Source: Candidatus Barnesiella excrementigallinarum
Lineage (GTDB): Bacteria; Bacteroidota; Bacteroidia; Bacteroidales; Barnesiellaceae
Length of the DNA: 64,000 nt
Assembly: GCA_019114445.1 (NCBI GenBank)
Contig: DXFL01000011.1
Coordinates: forward strand, 1-64,000
Direction of reading: 5' to 3'
Shown here: piece after piece, positions 38,664 through 48,268 of the stretch
Position numbering within the stretch: the stretch's first letter is position 1
Layout: every line of letters starts with the position of its first letter
Notes under the pieces: generated by a model
What the model saw: only the letters and a program-made list of their open reading frames with translations
The model's database searches: none
What the model was told of the DNA's origin: nothing
Made by a program: the position numbers and the translations under genes

Positions 38664-40061
38664 TTAACGTTTTGAAAGATTTTCGTCACCCAAAATTACG
38701 ACTGCCAGTCCCCGGTCTAAAAAGTTTTGAGGGATTTTTTTCTTGATACGGGTTCGTTGCGAACGTATGGTTTCGCTGCTTATTCCCCGGCAGGCTGCAC
38801 ACTCTTTGGTTGAAAATCCTAATTGAAGGAGGGCACATAAAAATGCGTCGTTATCGGTCAGCGGTATAATGCTCGAAAGTTGTTGCAAGTATGTGTCGAA
38901 CTCTTTGAGAATAATTGTTTGGAATTTTTTTTGTTCTTCGTAGCTGAGCGATTCTTTGTCGGAGTTTATTTTTTTGTGTAAAAGGGGATATTCGTTGCTG
39001 TTTTTGAAATTTTTACTGCATAGCTCTCCTGCCTTACGAATAATCTCTATGATGTGTAATTCGCGATTTTCGTTTTCTTGAGCCCGGGCTTCCTGCCGTT
39101 CCCATTTATGGGCGAAGATTTGTTCGTGGCGGCGTTTCAGATATTTGCGGTAAACAACGAATATCACAACTGAAATTAACAATACGACAATAATACTGAT
39201 GATTATCGATAGGATAAGGCGTGTATGATTTTCTTCTTTTAGGGTTGATGTTATTCGTATATGTTCCTGTCGGTCTATTTGGTGCGATACGGCCTTGTTT
39301 TCTATCGAATCGGACAGTTGGTATGCCTCTTGCAGGTAGTGGTACCTCAAAGAATCGTTTATGCCCGATTCTTTGGGCAATTCGGCCAGTTTAAAGTAGG
39401 CTGAGGCTTTTACCGACATTTCTTGGCTGTGGCTGGCTTCTTTGAGATAAAAGAGGGCCGAGTCGTATTGCATTTGTTGGGCGAATAACTGTCCTCGAAC
39501 GGCGTAATTTCGCTGACGTTTTACCAAGTTGTCGGTTAAAACTAAGGCTTTGGCGTTATATTTCAATGCTGTTTGAATGTCGTTCTTTTGTTTATAGGCA
39601 CTGGCAAGGTTGTTGTATACCGACGATTGTTCTTCTCGGTTGTGTATGTTATTGAAAAAGCGGAGTGGTTTCTCGAAATAAAATAGGGCACTGTCGCGGT
39701 CTTTATATAGGAAATGGTATTTCCCTATACCGCGGTAAGCGTGCGAAAGGTTGCTTTTGTCGTTGAGATTTTTCGATACATTTTGGGCTTGGCAATAGGA
39801 TTCCCATGCCGTTTCGTAAATATTGTGTTTTAGAAGGAGATCGCCGATTTGATTGTATATGCGGCCTTTCAGTTCATTATTGCTTGAGTTTCCGAGTTGT
39901 TTTAAGGCTTCGTGGTAAAGCATGATGGCCGAGTCGGGCATCTCCTGTCGCTCTTTTTCTAAGCCATTGTTGTAGAGGATTTCGGCTTTTTCGAAGTGAT
40001 AATGGTTGCACGATACCAGCAATATCGACAATAATACCGTAAATACAACACTCCGTTTCAT
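38664..40061 (-). CDS. Membrane-anchored TPR regulator with C-terminal LuxR-like HTH
   Basis: Lipobox LLVSC; TPR repeats; TM LILSIIISIIVVLLISVVIFVVY; HTH LLQLGFSTKECAACRGISSETIRSQRTRIKKK. Confidence 0.8.
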   Translation of the reverse strand: MKRSVVFTVLLSILLVSCNHYHFEKAEILYNNGLEKERQEMPDSAIMLYHEALKQLGNSSNNELKGRIYNQIGDLLLKHNIYETAWESYCQAQNVSKNLNDKSNLSHAYRGIGKYHFLYKDRDSALFYFEKPLRFFNNIHNREEQSSVYNNLASAYKQKNDIQTALKYNAKALVLTDNLVKRQRNYAVRGQLFAQQMQYDSALFYLKEASHSQEMSVKASAYFKLAELPKESGINDSLRYHYLQEAYQLSDSIENKAVSHQIDRQEHIRITSTLKEENHTRLILSIIISIIVVLLISVVIFVVYRKYLKRRHEQIFAHKWERQEARAQENENRELHIIEIIRKAGELCSKNFKNSNEYPLLHKKINSDKESLSYEEQKKFQTIILKEFDTYLQQLSSIIPLTDNDAFLCALLQLGFSTKECAACRGISSETIRSQRTRIKKKIPQNFLDRGLAVVILGDENLSKR

Positions 40062-40182
40062 AACCTAAGAAAAATAGTGCGGCTTCAAAGATAGGAATTA
40101 ATTCACGATTTTGAAATATAAACCGGAGCTTCTTGGCGGGGGGAAAATGTCAAAAAATCTTTTTTCAAAGAGTGTTTAATAT

Positions 40183-40217
40183 AAAAAACAAGGGTGTACC
40201 GTGAATCGGTACACCCT
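40183..40217 (-). terminator. Terminator of the frdCAB operon
   Basis: AGGGTGTACCG ... CGGTACACCCT hairpin with T-run on the minus strand. Confidence 0.8.
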
Positions 40218-40246
40218 GTTGGTGTTATGAACAGATAAGATTTTGT

Positions 40247-41002
40247 TTAATCTTTCAGTTTCGCGCAAATAAACTCGCGGTTCAGGCGGGCGATGTTGGT
40301 CAACGAAATATTTTTGGGACATTCGGCGGCGCAGGCACCGGTGTTGGTGCAGTTACCGAATCCCAGTTCGTCCATTTTGGCAACCATGGCGCGGGCACGT
40401 GCGGCAGCTTCTACGCGGCCTTGCGGCAGTAAGGCGAATTGGCTGACTTTGGCCGAAACGAACAGCATGGCCGAACCGTTTTTACAAGCTGCTACGCAAG
40501 CACCGCAACCGATACAGGTTGCCGAGTCCATAGCCTCGTCGGCGGCTTCTTTGGAGATGGGTATGGCATTGGCATCTTGTGCTCCGCCGGCATTGATCGA
40601 GATGTAACCGCCGGCTTGTTGTATTTTGTCGAAAGCACGACGGTCGACCATCAAGTCGCGAATTACGGGGAATCCGGCCGAACGCCAGGGTTCTATTGTA
40701 ATTACATCACCATCTTTGAATTTACGCATATGCAGCTGGCAGGTAGTGACACTGGTGTCGGGTCCGTGGGGGTGTCCGTTGATATAGAGCGAACACATAC
40801 CGCAGATACCCTCGCGGCAGTCGTGGTCAAACACTACGGGCTCTTTGCCTTCGTTAATGAGTTGCTCGTTGAGCAAGTCGAGCATTTCGAGGAAAGAGCT
40901 GTCGGTAGATACACCGTTAAGTTTATATTCCTCAAATTTACCTTTTTCTTTGGGCCCTTTTTGGCGCCAAACTTTGAGTGTTATATTTATTGTTTTTTCC
41001 AT
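40247..41002 (-). CDS. frdB: Succinate dehydrogenase/fumarate reductase iron-sulfur subunit
   Basis: [55 protein letters not shown]. Confidence 0.94.
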   Translation of the reverse strand: MEKTINITLKVWRQKGPKEKGKFEEYKLNGVSTDSSFLEMLDLLNEQLINEGKEPVVFDHDCREGICGMCSLYINGHPHGPDTSVTTCQLHMRKFKDGDVITIEPWRSAGFPVIRDLMVDRRAFDKIQQAGGYISINAGGAQDANAIPISKEAADEAMDSATCIGCGACVAACKNGSAMLFVSAKVSQFALLPQGRVEAAARARAMVAKMDELGFGNCTNTGACAAECPKNISLTNIARLNREFICAKLKD

Positions 41003-41045
41003 AACTTTATCGTGTTATACCGGAATTAAACGGCGATTAAACAAA

Positions 41046-43067
41046 TTATTTCTTGTAGTTACGTTGTTGAACTTTGATAGCTTCGTATTTCAGTTCTTCT
41101 TTCAATAATTCGGGCTTTTTGTTTTCGCCTTGATATTTCCAGCAGCTTACATACATAAAGTGTTCGTCGTCGCGTTTAGCTTCACCTTCTTCTGTTTGAT
41201 ACTCTTCACGGAAGTGGCCGCCGCAAGACTCTTCGCGGTTGAGGGCGTCGAGAGCCATCAACTTGCCTATTTCAAGGAAGTCTTCCACACGCAGGGCTTT
41301 TTCGAGCTCTACGTTCAACGTATTGGCTTCGCCGGGGATACGTACATTGGAATAGAACTCTTTCTTCACCTCTTCGATCTTTTCGAGAGCGGTTTCCAAT
41401 CCGGCTTTGTTACGGCCCATACCTACATAGTCGACCATGATACGTCCCAGTTCTTTGTGGATGGAGTCTACCGAACGTTTACCCTTGATATTCATCAAGC
41501 GGGCAATACGGGCTTTGACAGCTTTTTCGGCCTCTTCGAATTCGGGAAGGTCGGTCGAGAAGCGAGGAACTTGAATTTGGTCGGAGAGATAGTTTTGAAT
41601 GGTGTAGGGGAGTACGAAGTAACCGTCGGCCAATCCTTGCATCAGAGCCGATGCACCCAAACGGTTGGCACCGTGATCCGAGAAGTTGGCTTCGCCGATA
41701 GCGAACAAACCGGGAATCGATGTCATCAATTCGTAGTCTACCCAAATACCGCCCATTGTGTAGTGCGATGCGGGATAGATCATCATAGGTGTTTCGTATG
41801 GATTTTCGTCGACGATTTTTTCATACATTTGGAACAAGTTTCCGTAACGACTGGCCACAGCTTCTTTTCCTTTGATTTGGATAGCAGCAGCTTCGCCGCC
41901 CATGCCTTCGATGACGTGGTGGTCGAGACCTTGAATAGCTTGTTTACCCAAGCGTTCGATACTTTCTTTGAAGTCGAGGTAAACGGCATAACCCGTTGCT
42001 CCTACACCGTAACCTGCGTCGCAACGCTCTTTGGCAGCACGCGAAGCTACGTCGCGGGGTACCAAGTTACCGAATGCGGGATAACGACGTTCCAAATAGT
42101 AGTCGCGATCTTCTTCCTTGATGTCGGTCGGTTTCAGTTTGCCGGCACGAATGGCTTCGGCATCCTCTTTTTTCTTCGGTACCCAAATGCGGCCATCGTT
42201 ACGCAACGATTCCGACATCAAGGTCAATTTCGATTGGAATTCGCCGTGAGCCGGGATACAAGTGGGGTGAATTTGTGCGTAAGCGGGGTTGGCAAAGTAG
42301 GCTCCCTTGTGGTAGCATTGAACAGCCACCGAACCGTTCGATGCCATGGCGTTGGTCGAGAGGAAATATACGTTTCCGTATCCGCCGGTAGCGATGACTA
42401 CGGCGTGAGCGGCAAAACGTTCTATTTCGCCGGTTACCAAGTTACGGGCAATAATACCGCGAGCACGGCCGTCGATAATCACGAGGTCGAGCATTTCGTA
42501 GCGGGTATATTGTTTTACCGTACCTTTTTTTACTTGGCGGTTGAGCGATGCGTATGCACCCAGCAGCAACTGTTGTCCGGTTTGACCTTTGGCGTAGAAC
42601 GTACGCGATACTTGAGCACCACCGAACGAGCGGTTGGCCAACTGGCCTCCATATTCACGGGCGAAGGGAACACCTTGTGCCACACATTGGTCGATGATGT
42701 TGTTCGATACTTCGGCCAAGCGATATACGTTGGCTTCGCGGGCACGGTAGTCGCCACCCTTGATGGTGTCGTAGAAGAGGCGGTATACCGAGTCACCGTC
42801 GTTTTGGTAATTCTTGGCAGCATTGATACCACCTTGTGCGGCGATAGAGTGTGCGCGGCGGGGCGAATCTTGAATACAGAAATTCAACACGTTGAATCCC
42901 AGTTCGCCCAACGTAGCGGCAGCCGAACCTCCGGCAAGACCCGTACCTACAACAATAATGTCGAGACGGCGTTTATTGGCCGGGTTCACCAGTTTTTGGT
43001 GAGCTTTATAATTGGTCCACTTTTCAGCCAACGGACCTTCGGGTATTTTAGAATCTATGGTAGACAT
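41046..43067 (-). CDS. frdA: Succinate dehydrogenase/fumarate reductase flavoprotein subunit
   Basis: [69 protein letters not shown]. Confidence 0.95.
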   Translation of the reverse strand: MSTIDSKIPEGPLAEKWTNYKAHQKLVNPANKRRLDIIVVGTGLAGGSAAATLGELGFNVLNFCIQDSPRRAHSIAAQGGINAAKNYQNDGDSVYRLFYDTIKGGDYRAREANVYRLAEVSNNIIDQCVAQGVPFAREYGGQLANRSFGGAQVSRTFYAKGQTGQQLLLGAYASLNRQVKKGTVKQYTRYEMLDLVIIDGRARGIIARNLVTGEIERFAAHAVVIATGGYGNVYFLSTNAMASNGSVAVQCYHKGAYFANPAYAQIHPTCIPAHGEFQSKLTLMSESLRNDGRIWVPKKKEDAEAIRAGKLKPTDIKEEDRDYYLERRYPAFGNLVPRDVASRAAKERCDAGYGVGATGYAVYLDFKESIERLGKQAIQGLDHHVIEGMGGEAAAIQIKGKEAVASRYGNLFQMYEKIVDENPYETPMMIYPASHYTMGGIWVDYELMTSIPGLFAIGEANFSDHGANRLGASALMQGLADGYFVLPYTIQNYLSDQIQVPRFSTDLPEFEEAEKAVKARIARLMNIKGKRSVDSIHKELGRIMVDYVGMGRNKAGLETALEKIEEVKKEFYSNVRIPGEANTLNVELEKALRVEDFLEIGKLMALDALNREESCGGHFREEYQTEEGEAKRDDEHFMYVSCWKYQGENKKPELLKEELKYEAIKVQQRNYKK

Positions 43068-43103
43068 AATAATTATTTTTCTGTGAATAAATAGGTTGGT
43101 TTA

Positions 43104-43793
43104 TTAAAGAAGGCAAGATGCGCAACCAGTGAGGCTCATTACATAGAACGAGATGGCTACGGCAGCAAAGCCCAAGCACACGATGGTAGTGAAGATGTTG
43201 GAGATGCATTTCCAACGGTTGAACCATACGTGGTTGTTAATACCGAGGGTTTGCATGGCGCTCCAAAATCCGTGTGTGAGGTGGAACCACAATGCTACAA
43301 ACCAAATGAGATAAATTACCACATAAACAGGATTGCTGAATGTTTCGCGAATCAAAGCGATACCATCGTGAGGATTTACTTCGGGCAAATGTCCGATTAC
43401 TTCGTTGAGCTGCATTTTGTACCAAAAATTAAAGAGGTGCAAAGCCAAACCCAATACTACGATAATACCCAATACAAGCATATTCTGCGAAGCCCACTCT
43501 ACGGTTTGCGGACGAGTGTTGACCAAATAGCGGTCGTTTCCGCGAGCTTTCCGGTTTTGCAAGGTCAACCAGAAGGCGTAGATAATGTGAATAACGGCTC
43601 CGGCAGCAATAATTACGGTTCCTACCAAAGCATACCAGTTAGCTCCTAAGAATTCGCAAACAGCATTGTAGCCGGTAGGGCTGATTAACGCCACTAAGTT
43701 CATACACATGTGAAACGTTAAAAATAGGACGAGAAAGAGTCCGGTAATACTCATGACTACTTTTCGTCCTATGGACGAGTTACTTAACCACAT
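43104..43793 (-). CDS. frdC: Succinate dehydrogenase/fumarate reductase cytochrome b subunit
   Basis: SSIGRKVVMSITGLFLVLFLTFHMCMNL; HLTHGFWSAMQTLG; five TM segments; operon position. Confidence 0.93.
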   Translation of the reverse strand: MWLSNSSIGRKVVMSITGLFLVLFLTFHMCMNLVALISPTGYNAVCEFLGANWYALVGTVIIAAGAVIHIIYAFWLTLQNRKARGNDRYLVNTRPQTVEWASQNMLVLGIIVVLGLALHLFNFWYKMQLNEVIGHLPEVNPHDGIALIRETFSNPVYVVIYLIWFVALWFHLTHGFWSAMQTLGINNHVWFNRWKCISNIFTTIVCLGFAAVAISFYVMSLTGCASCLL

Positions 43794-43979
43794 AGGATTT
43801 GAATTTAAGTTATTATTTGTTGTAATAAAAAATTATGCAACCTTGCATGATGCAAAAGTAAATGAAGTAAGCGGAATATACAAGATAATAAGGAAATATT
43901 TCTTTAATGTATAGTCGTTTGGCTCCATTGTCTCAAATGATAAAGAACGTAAAACTTCATGTTTTTATTAAAATATCTC

Positions 43980-43987
43980 TATCTTTG
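43980..43987 (+). promoter_or_regulatory. -7 box TATCTTTG upstream of the TlpA-like gene
   Basis: TATCTTTG 25 nt before ATG 44012. Confidence 0.6.
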
Positions 43988-44011
43988 CCTCGCTATCAAT
44001 TTATAACGAAT

Positions 44012-45082
44012 ATGAAAAATAGAAATTTTTTCCTGCTGGTGGCCGCTGTAACGCTTGCCTCTTGTAACTCACATTCGTCGTATACAATCGACGGTACCGT
44101 GTCTGACTCTACATTGAACGGTAATACAATTTATCTTGCCGATATGGCATCGAGAAATACACTCGACAGTGCTGTAATTACCAATAATAAGTTCAAATTC
44201 ACAGGTAAAGCCGATACGGCTTTCGTGGGTATGTTGCAGGCTCGTCCTTATCACATGAATTTGATTGTCGAGAATGGCAATATCTCGGTCGAGATGGGCG
44301 AAACCGATAAACTGTCGGGTACACCTTTGAACGACGAGATGGCATCGTTTGTGAGTGCTGTCGATTCTTTGAACAATCTCTTCATGGCCAAACAACAAGA
44401 AATTGTAGCAAAAGGGCTATCCGACGAGGAGGCCTCGGCCGAATGGGATAAAGCGATGCTCTCTTTAATGCCCGAGGTAAATAAAGTCTTTTCGCAATAT
44501 TTCGACCGCAATAACAATAATGCCGTAGGGGCATGGGTATTGGCCAATTGGGGATTGGAGCCGGAGCAACTCGACTCAATCGCCAACCTGTCGGGCGATG
44601 TACTTAAAGCCAATCCTTTGGTCAAGGGTATGTTGAAACAAGCGGAGATGTTGAAAAAAACAGCCGAGGGCGCCATGTTTACCGATTTTACCATCGAACA
44701 ACCCGATGGTACCAAAGCCTCCCTTTCGGATTATGTAGGGAAAGGTAACTATGTATTGGTCGACTTTTGGGCATCGTGGTGCGGTCCCTGCCGGGGCGAG
44801 ATTCCCAACATCAAGGAACTCTATGACAAATATCACGACAAGGGTCTCGACGTGTTGGGTGTAGCCGTATGGGATAAACCCGAAGATACTCAGAAAACCA
44901 TCGACGAGTTGGGTATCGTATGGCCGCAAATCATCAATGCGCAACAGATACCCACCGAACTCTACGGCATTCAGGGTATTCCCCACATCATCTTGTTTGC
45001 CCCCGACGGAACAATCGTTGCCCGTGACTTGCGCGACGAAGCCATGAAAGAGAAAGTGGCCGAGGTGATGGACAAAAAGTAA
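44012..45082 (+). CDS. TlpA-family thioredoxin lipoprotein with DUF4369 N-terminus
   Basis: MKNRNFFLLVAAVTLASC lipobox; VDFWASWCGPCRGEIPNIKELY. Confidence 0.92.
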   Translation: MKNRNFFLLVAAVTLASCNSHSSYTIDGTVSDSTLNGNTIYLADMASRNTLDSAVITNNKFKFTGKADTAFVGMLQARPYHMNLIVENGNISVEMGETDKLSGTPLNDEMASFVSAVDSLNNLFMAKQQEIVAKGLSDEEASAEWDKAMLSLMPEVNKVFSQYFDRNNNNAVGAWVLANWGLEPEQLDSIANLSGDVLKANPLVKGMLKQAEMLKKTAEGAMFTDFTIEQPDGTKASLSDYVGKGNYVLVDFWASWCGPCRGEIPNIKELYDKYHDKGLDVLGVAVWDKPEDTQKTIDELGIVWPQIINAQQIPTELYGIQGIPHIILFAPDGTIVARDLRDEAMKEKVAEVMDKK

Positions 45083-45146
45083 AGTACATTGTAGCAACAA
45101 AATTTTTTGTTTCCTGTAAAAGAGCAAATAACTTTTTTCGAAATAT

Positions 45147-45178
45147 AAAAGGAGTGGCCTGCGGGTGACTCCTTTTTT
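45147..45178 (+). terminator. Rho-independent terminator
   Basis: AAAAGGAGT ... ACTCCTTTTTT. Confidence 0.85.
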
Positions 45179-45208
45179 ATATCTTTGTAAAATAAGTCTT
45201 AGAGTACC

Positions 45209-45956
45209 ATGAAACAGTATGAAGCTGTCATACAGACATTGGAAAACCTCGGCGGTGTAGCTACTTTGGGGCAACTCAATACGGAGGTTTTTAAAATCAA
45301 AGATTGCGAGTGGAAAACAAAAACTCCCTTTGCCAGCATTCGGCGGATTGTTCAACAAACCGCGGGTATTTATAAAATCAGACCCGGATTATATGGTCTT
45401 GAAAAGATGAAATCGGCAATCGAATCGCGGGGGATAGTAGTCGAATCGGCTAAAAATAGAGATTCCGAAGAGGTGAAGTTGTTCAACCACAGCTATTATC
45501 AAGGGTTGTTGCTTATGGTAGGCAATCTTCATCATTTGGAAACTTTTGTCCCTAAGCAAGATAAGAACAAGAAATTTTACGATGGTCGGGCTTTGGGCGA
45601 AATCTCGTCCATAGACGATTTACCCCCGTTTTCCTATCGGCATATTTTAAAGAGATGTTCGACGATAGATTCGGTATGGTTAAACGAAAGGGGTATGCCA
45701 CACTCTTTTTTTCGAAGTGGAACATAGCACCGATATTCAAAATTCGTTGCTTAAATTCAACGATTTGCAAGATTTTTACGCGCGCATGGTTATTGTTGCC
45801 GATGGCAAACGGAAAGAGGAGTTTCAAGAGAAAATGAAGTATCGTTCGTTTGACGAATTGCGGAAAAACAGGAGGGTTACCTTCCTGAGCTACGATGCTT
45901 TGATTAAACAATATGAACAAGAAATAGAACGGCAGGCGTTTGATTTGATCTTGTAA
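45209..45956 (+). pseudogene. HARE-HTH domain protein with restriction-endonuclease-like C-terminus, interrupted by a frameshift
   Basis: Frame 2 ORF 45209-45727 and frame 3 ORF 45717-45956 join as ...RGMPHSFFEVEHSTDIQNSLLKFNDLQDFYARMVIVAD... if one T is removed from the T7 run at 45706-45712. Confidence 0.8.
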
Positions 45957-45991
45957 AAATTTTGTCCACCTTTTTTGGGGGATAGTGACAT

Positions 45992-46035
45992 AACACAAGA
46001 GGAGCAACGGAAATTTCCGTTGCTCCTCTTGTGTT
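45992..46035. terminator. 44-nt perfect palindrome between HARE gene and tRNA-Gln 3' end
   Basis: AACACAAGAGGAGCAACGGAAATTTCCGTTGCTCCTCTTGTGTT; each arm 22 bp. Confidence 0.75.
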
Positions 46036-46104
46036 GGCTTACCAGGATTCGAACCTAGACAAACAGAACCAAAACCTGTTGTGCTGCCATTACACCATAA
46101 GCCA
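46035..46104 (-). tRNA. tRNA-Gln (anticodon TTG)
   Basis: Reverse complement TGGCTTATGGTGTAATGGCAGCACAACAGGTTTTGGTTCTGTTTGTCTAGGTTCGAATCCTGGTAAGCCA folds as a cloverleaf (acceptor TGGCTTA/TAAGCCA; T arm CTAGG-TTCGAAT-CCTGG). Confidence 0.95.
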
Positions 46105-46142
46105 AACTTTATACTTTGAGGTCTTAATCCTCAAAAGCGAGG

Positions 46143-46150
46143 CAAAGATA
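46143..46150 (-). promoter_or_regulatory. -7 box TATCTTTG (minus strand) of tRNA-Gln
   Basis: Plus-strand CAAAGATA about 40 nt upstream of the tRNA 5' end. Confidence 0.5.
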
Positions 46151-46185
46151 ATGGGTTTTTGTTTCTCTGCCAAATTTTATGCGAA

Positions 46186-47478
46186 TTATTTTGCAATGAG
46201 TAGGTAATAATTCTTTTTACCGCGCTGTACGATGATGTATTTGCCGTTCAGCAGGAAGTTCCCGTCGATAATAGTATCGGGGGCTGTGAGCTTTTCTTTG
46301 TTGATGGAAACACCGCCGCCTTGGGTCAGTTTCCGCATTTCGCCTTTCGAGGAGAATACGGCAGCTCCTTCGGTGGTGAGTTCGATGGCGGGTATGCCGG
46401 CAACGATTTTATCCCTCGATATTTCGAATTGGGGTACACCTTCGAATACGGCGAGCAGGGTATCTTCGTCGAGTTTGTGGAGTTGTTCCGAGGTAGAGTT
46501 CCCGAAGAGTATGTTCGATGCTTCGACTGCGGCGTTGTAGTCGGCTTCGGAGTGTACCATGATGGTAACCTCTTTGGCCAGTCGTTTTTGCAGGACACGC
46601 AAATGGGGCGCTTGGTCGTGCTCGGCGATGAGGGCTTCGATCTCTTCGCGAGAGATGGAGGTAAAGATTTTGATATAGCGTTTGGCATCCTCGTCGCTCA
46701 CGTTCAGCCAAAATTGGTAGAATTTGTAGGGCGAAGTGTAACGGGCATCGAGCCACACGTTACCCGATTCGGTTTTCCCGAATTTGGTACCGTCGGCTTT
46801 GGTTACCAGCGGGCAAGTTAAGGCAAATACTTCGCCGCCATTGGTGCGACGGATAAGTTCGGCACCGGTGGTGATATTGCCCCATTGGTCCGACCCTCCC
46901 AGTTGCAGTTTGCAATTTTTGGTCTCGTAGAGGTGAAGGAAGTCGTAACCTTGCAGCAACTGGTAGGTAAATTCGGTAAAAGATAGTCCGTCGCGGGCTT
47001 CGCCGTTGAGCCGTTTTTGAACCGAGTCTTTGGCCATCATGTAGTTGACGGTGATGTGTTTGCCTACGGTACGGGCAAAATCGAGGAACGAGAAATCCTT
47101 CATCCAGTCGTAGTTGTTTACCAATTCGGCATGGTTGGGAGCGTCCGATTCAAAGTCGAGGAATTTGCTCAGTTGCTTTTTGATGCATTCCTGATTGTGA
47201 CGCAAAGTCTCTTCGTCCAGCAAGTTGCGTTCTTGCGATTTTCCCGAGGGGTCGCCTATCATGCCGGTTGCACCGCCTACGAGAGCCAACGGTTTGTGAC
47301 CGCAGCGTTGGAAGTGGCGCAACATCATTACTCCACACAAGTGGCCGATGTGGAGCGAATCGGCGGTGGGGTCGAACCCCAAATATGCTGTAACCATTTC
47401 TTTTTCGAGGAGCTCTTCTGTGCCCGGCATCATGGTATGTACCATTCCGCGCCATTTTAATTCTTCTACAAAATTCAT
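46186..47478 (-). CDS. tyrS: Tyrosine-tRNA ligase
   Basis: [37 protein letters not shown] (KFGKS-type); C-terminal S4-like domain. Confidence 0.95.
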   Translation of the reverse strand: MNFVEELKWRGMVHTMMPGTEELLEKEMVTAYLGFDPTADSLHIGHLCGVMMLRHFQRCGHKPLALVGGATGMIGDPSGKSQERNLLDEETLRHNQECIKKQLSKFLDFESDAPNHAELVNNYDWMKDFSFLDFARTVGKHITVNYMMAKDSVQKRLNGEARDGLSFTEFTYQLLQGYDFLHLYETKNCKLQLGGSDQWGNITTGAELIRRTNGGEVFALTCPLVTKADGTKFGKTESGNVWLDARYTSPYKFYQFWLNVSDEDAKRYIKIFTSISREEIEALIAEHDQAPHLRVLQKRLAKEVTIMVHSEADYNAAVEASNILFGNSTSEQLHKLDEDTLLAVFEGVPQFEISRDKIVAGIPAIELTTEGAAVFSSKGEMRKLTQGGGVSINKEKLTAPDTIIDGNFLLNGKYIIVQRGKKNYYLLIAK

Positions 47479-47654
47479 CGAATGAGATTTATTTTAGTGT
47501 TGATTTTTTCTGCTGCAAAATTACGACTCTTTATCGAAAAAAACAATCTTTGAAATAATAAGATGTGGCTCTTTTTTTTCGATAAATGAGCTCTTTGGGG
47601 TGATTATGGAATGTTTTTTGTTATTTTTGTACGCAATGAATATCTATATGGGTT

Positions 47655-48194
47655 ATGGAAAAGAATGAGCCGGAGGCTATACATTGGTTCGCTATTCGGG
47701 TGACATATAGTCGTGAGATGGTGTTAAAGGCGTATTTAGATGAATGTGGCATAGAATCTTTTATTCCTATGGCATATAAGGAGGTTATGAAGGGGGAGCG
47801 TAAGGTTCGGAAATTGCTTCCGGTCATTCATAATCTTGTTTTTGTCCGGTCTACCCGTAAAAAATTAGATGAGATGAAGCAGGAGGTTTCTTTGAAGATA
47901 CCTATGCGTTATATCATGAATAGGGAAAAGCGCGAACCGTTGATTGTTCCCGACCGCCAAATGTGCAGTTTTATTGCCGTGGCTGGTGCCTATGATGAGC
48001 AAATTGTCTATTTGGACTCGAATGTCGTCTCTTTGCGGCCGGGCGATCGGGTACGTATTACGGGCGGAATTTTTGCAGGAGTCGAGGGTAATTTTATCCG
48101 TGTGAAGGGCGACCGGCGGGTCGTTGTTTCGATCGAAGGTGTCATGGCGGTGGCTACGGCATTTGTACACCCGTCGTTGATCGAACGGATTTAA
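47655..48194 (+). CDS. UpxY-family transcription antiterminator (NusG paralog)
   Basis: HWFAIRVTYSREMVLKAYLDECGIESFIPMAYKE NGN domain; KOW-like RPGDRVRITGGIFAGVEGNFIRVKGDRRVVVSI. Confidence 0.85.
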   Translation: MEKNEPEAIHWFAIRVTYSREMVLKAYLDECGIESFIPMAYKEVMKGERKVRKLLPVIHNLVFVRSTRKKLDEMKQEVSLKIPMRYIMNREKREPLIVPDRQMCSFIAVAGAYDEQIVYLDSNVVSLRPGDRVRITGGIFAGVEGNFIRVKGDRRVVVSIEGVMAVATAFVHPSLIERI

Positions 48195-48268
48195 AATGTT
48201 GTAGAAAGAATGTAGGCATATTATAATTTTTGTATTTTTGTGGGTGTAAAACATAAATACATTTTTAT

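Noticed and set aside
41130-43094. 654-codon plus-strand ORF antisense to frdA
   Set aside because: Shadow ORF from strong codon bias in frdA; the minus strand encodes a clear FrdA with all motifs and the antisense product matches no known family.
43907-44011. Extended N-terminus of the TlpA-like ORF
   Set aside because: Includes the TATCTTTG promoter region; the lipoprotein signal starts at ATG 44012.
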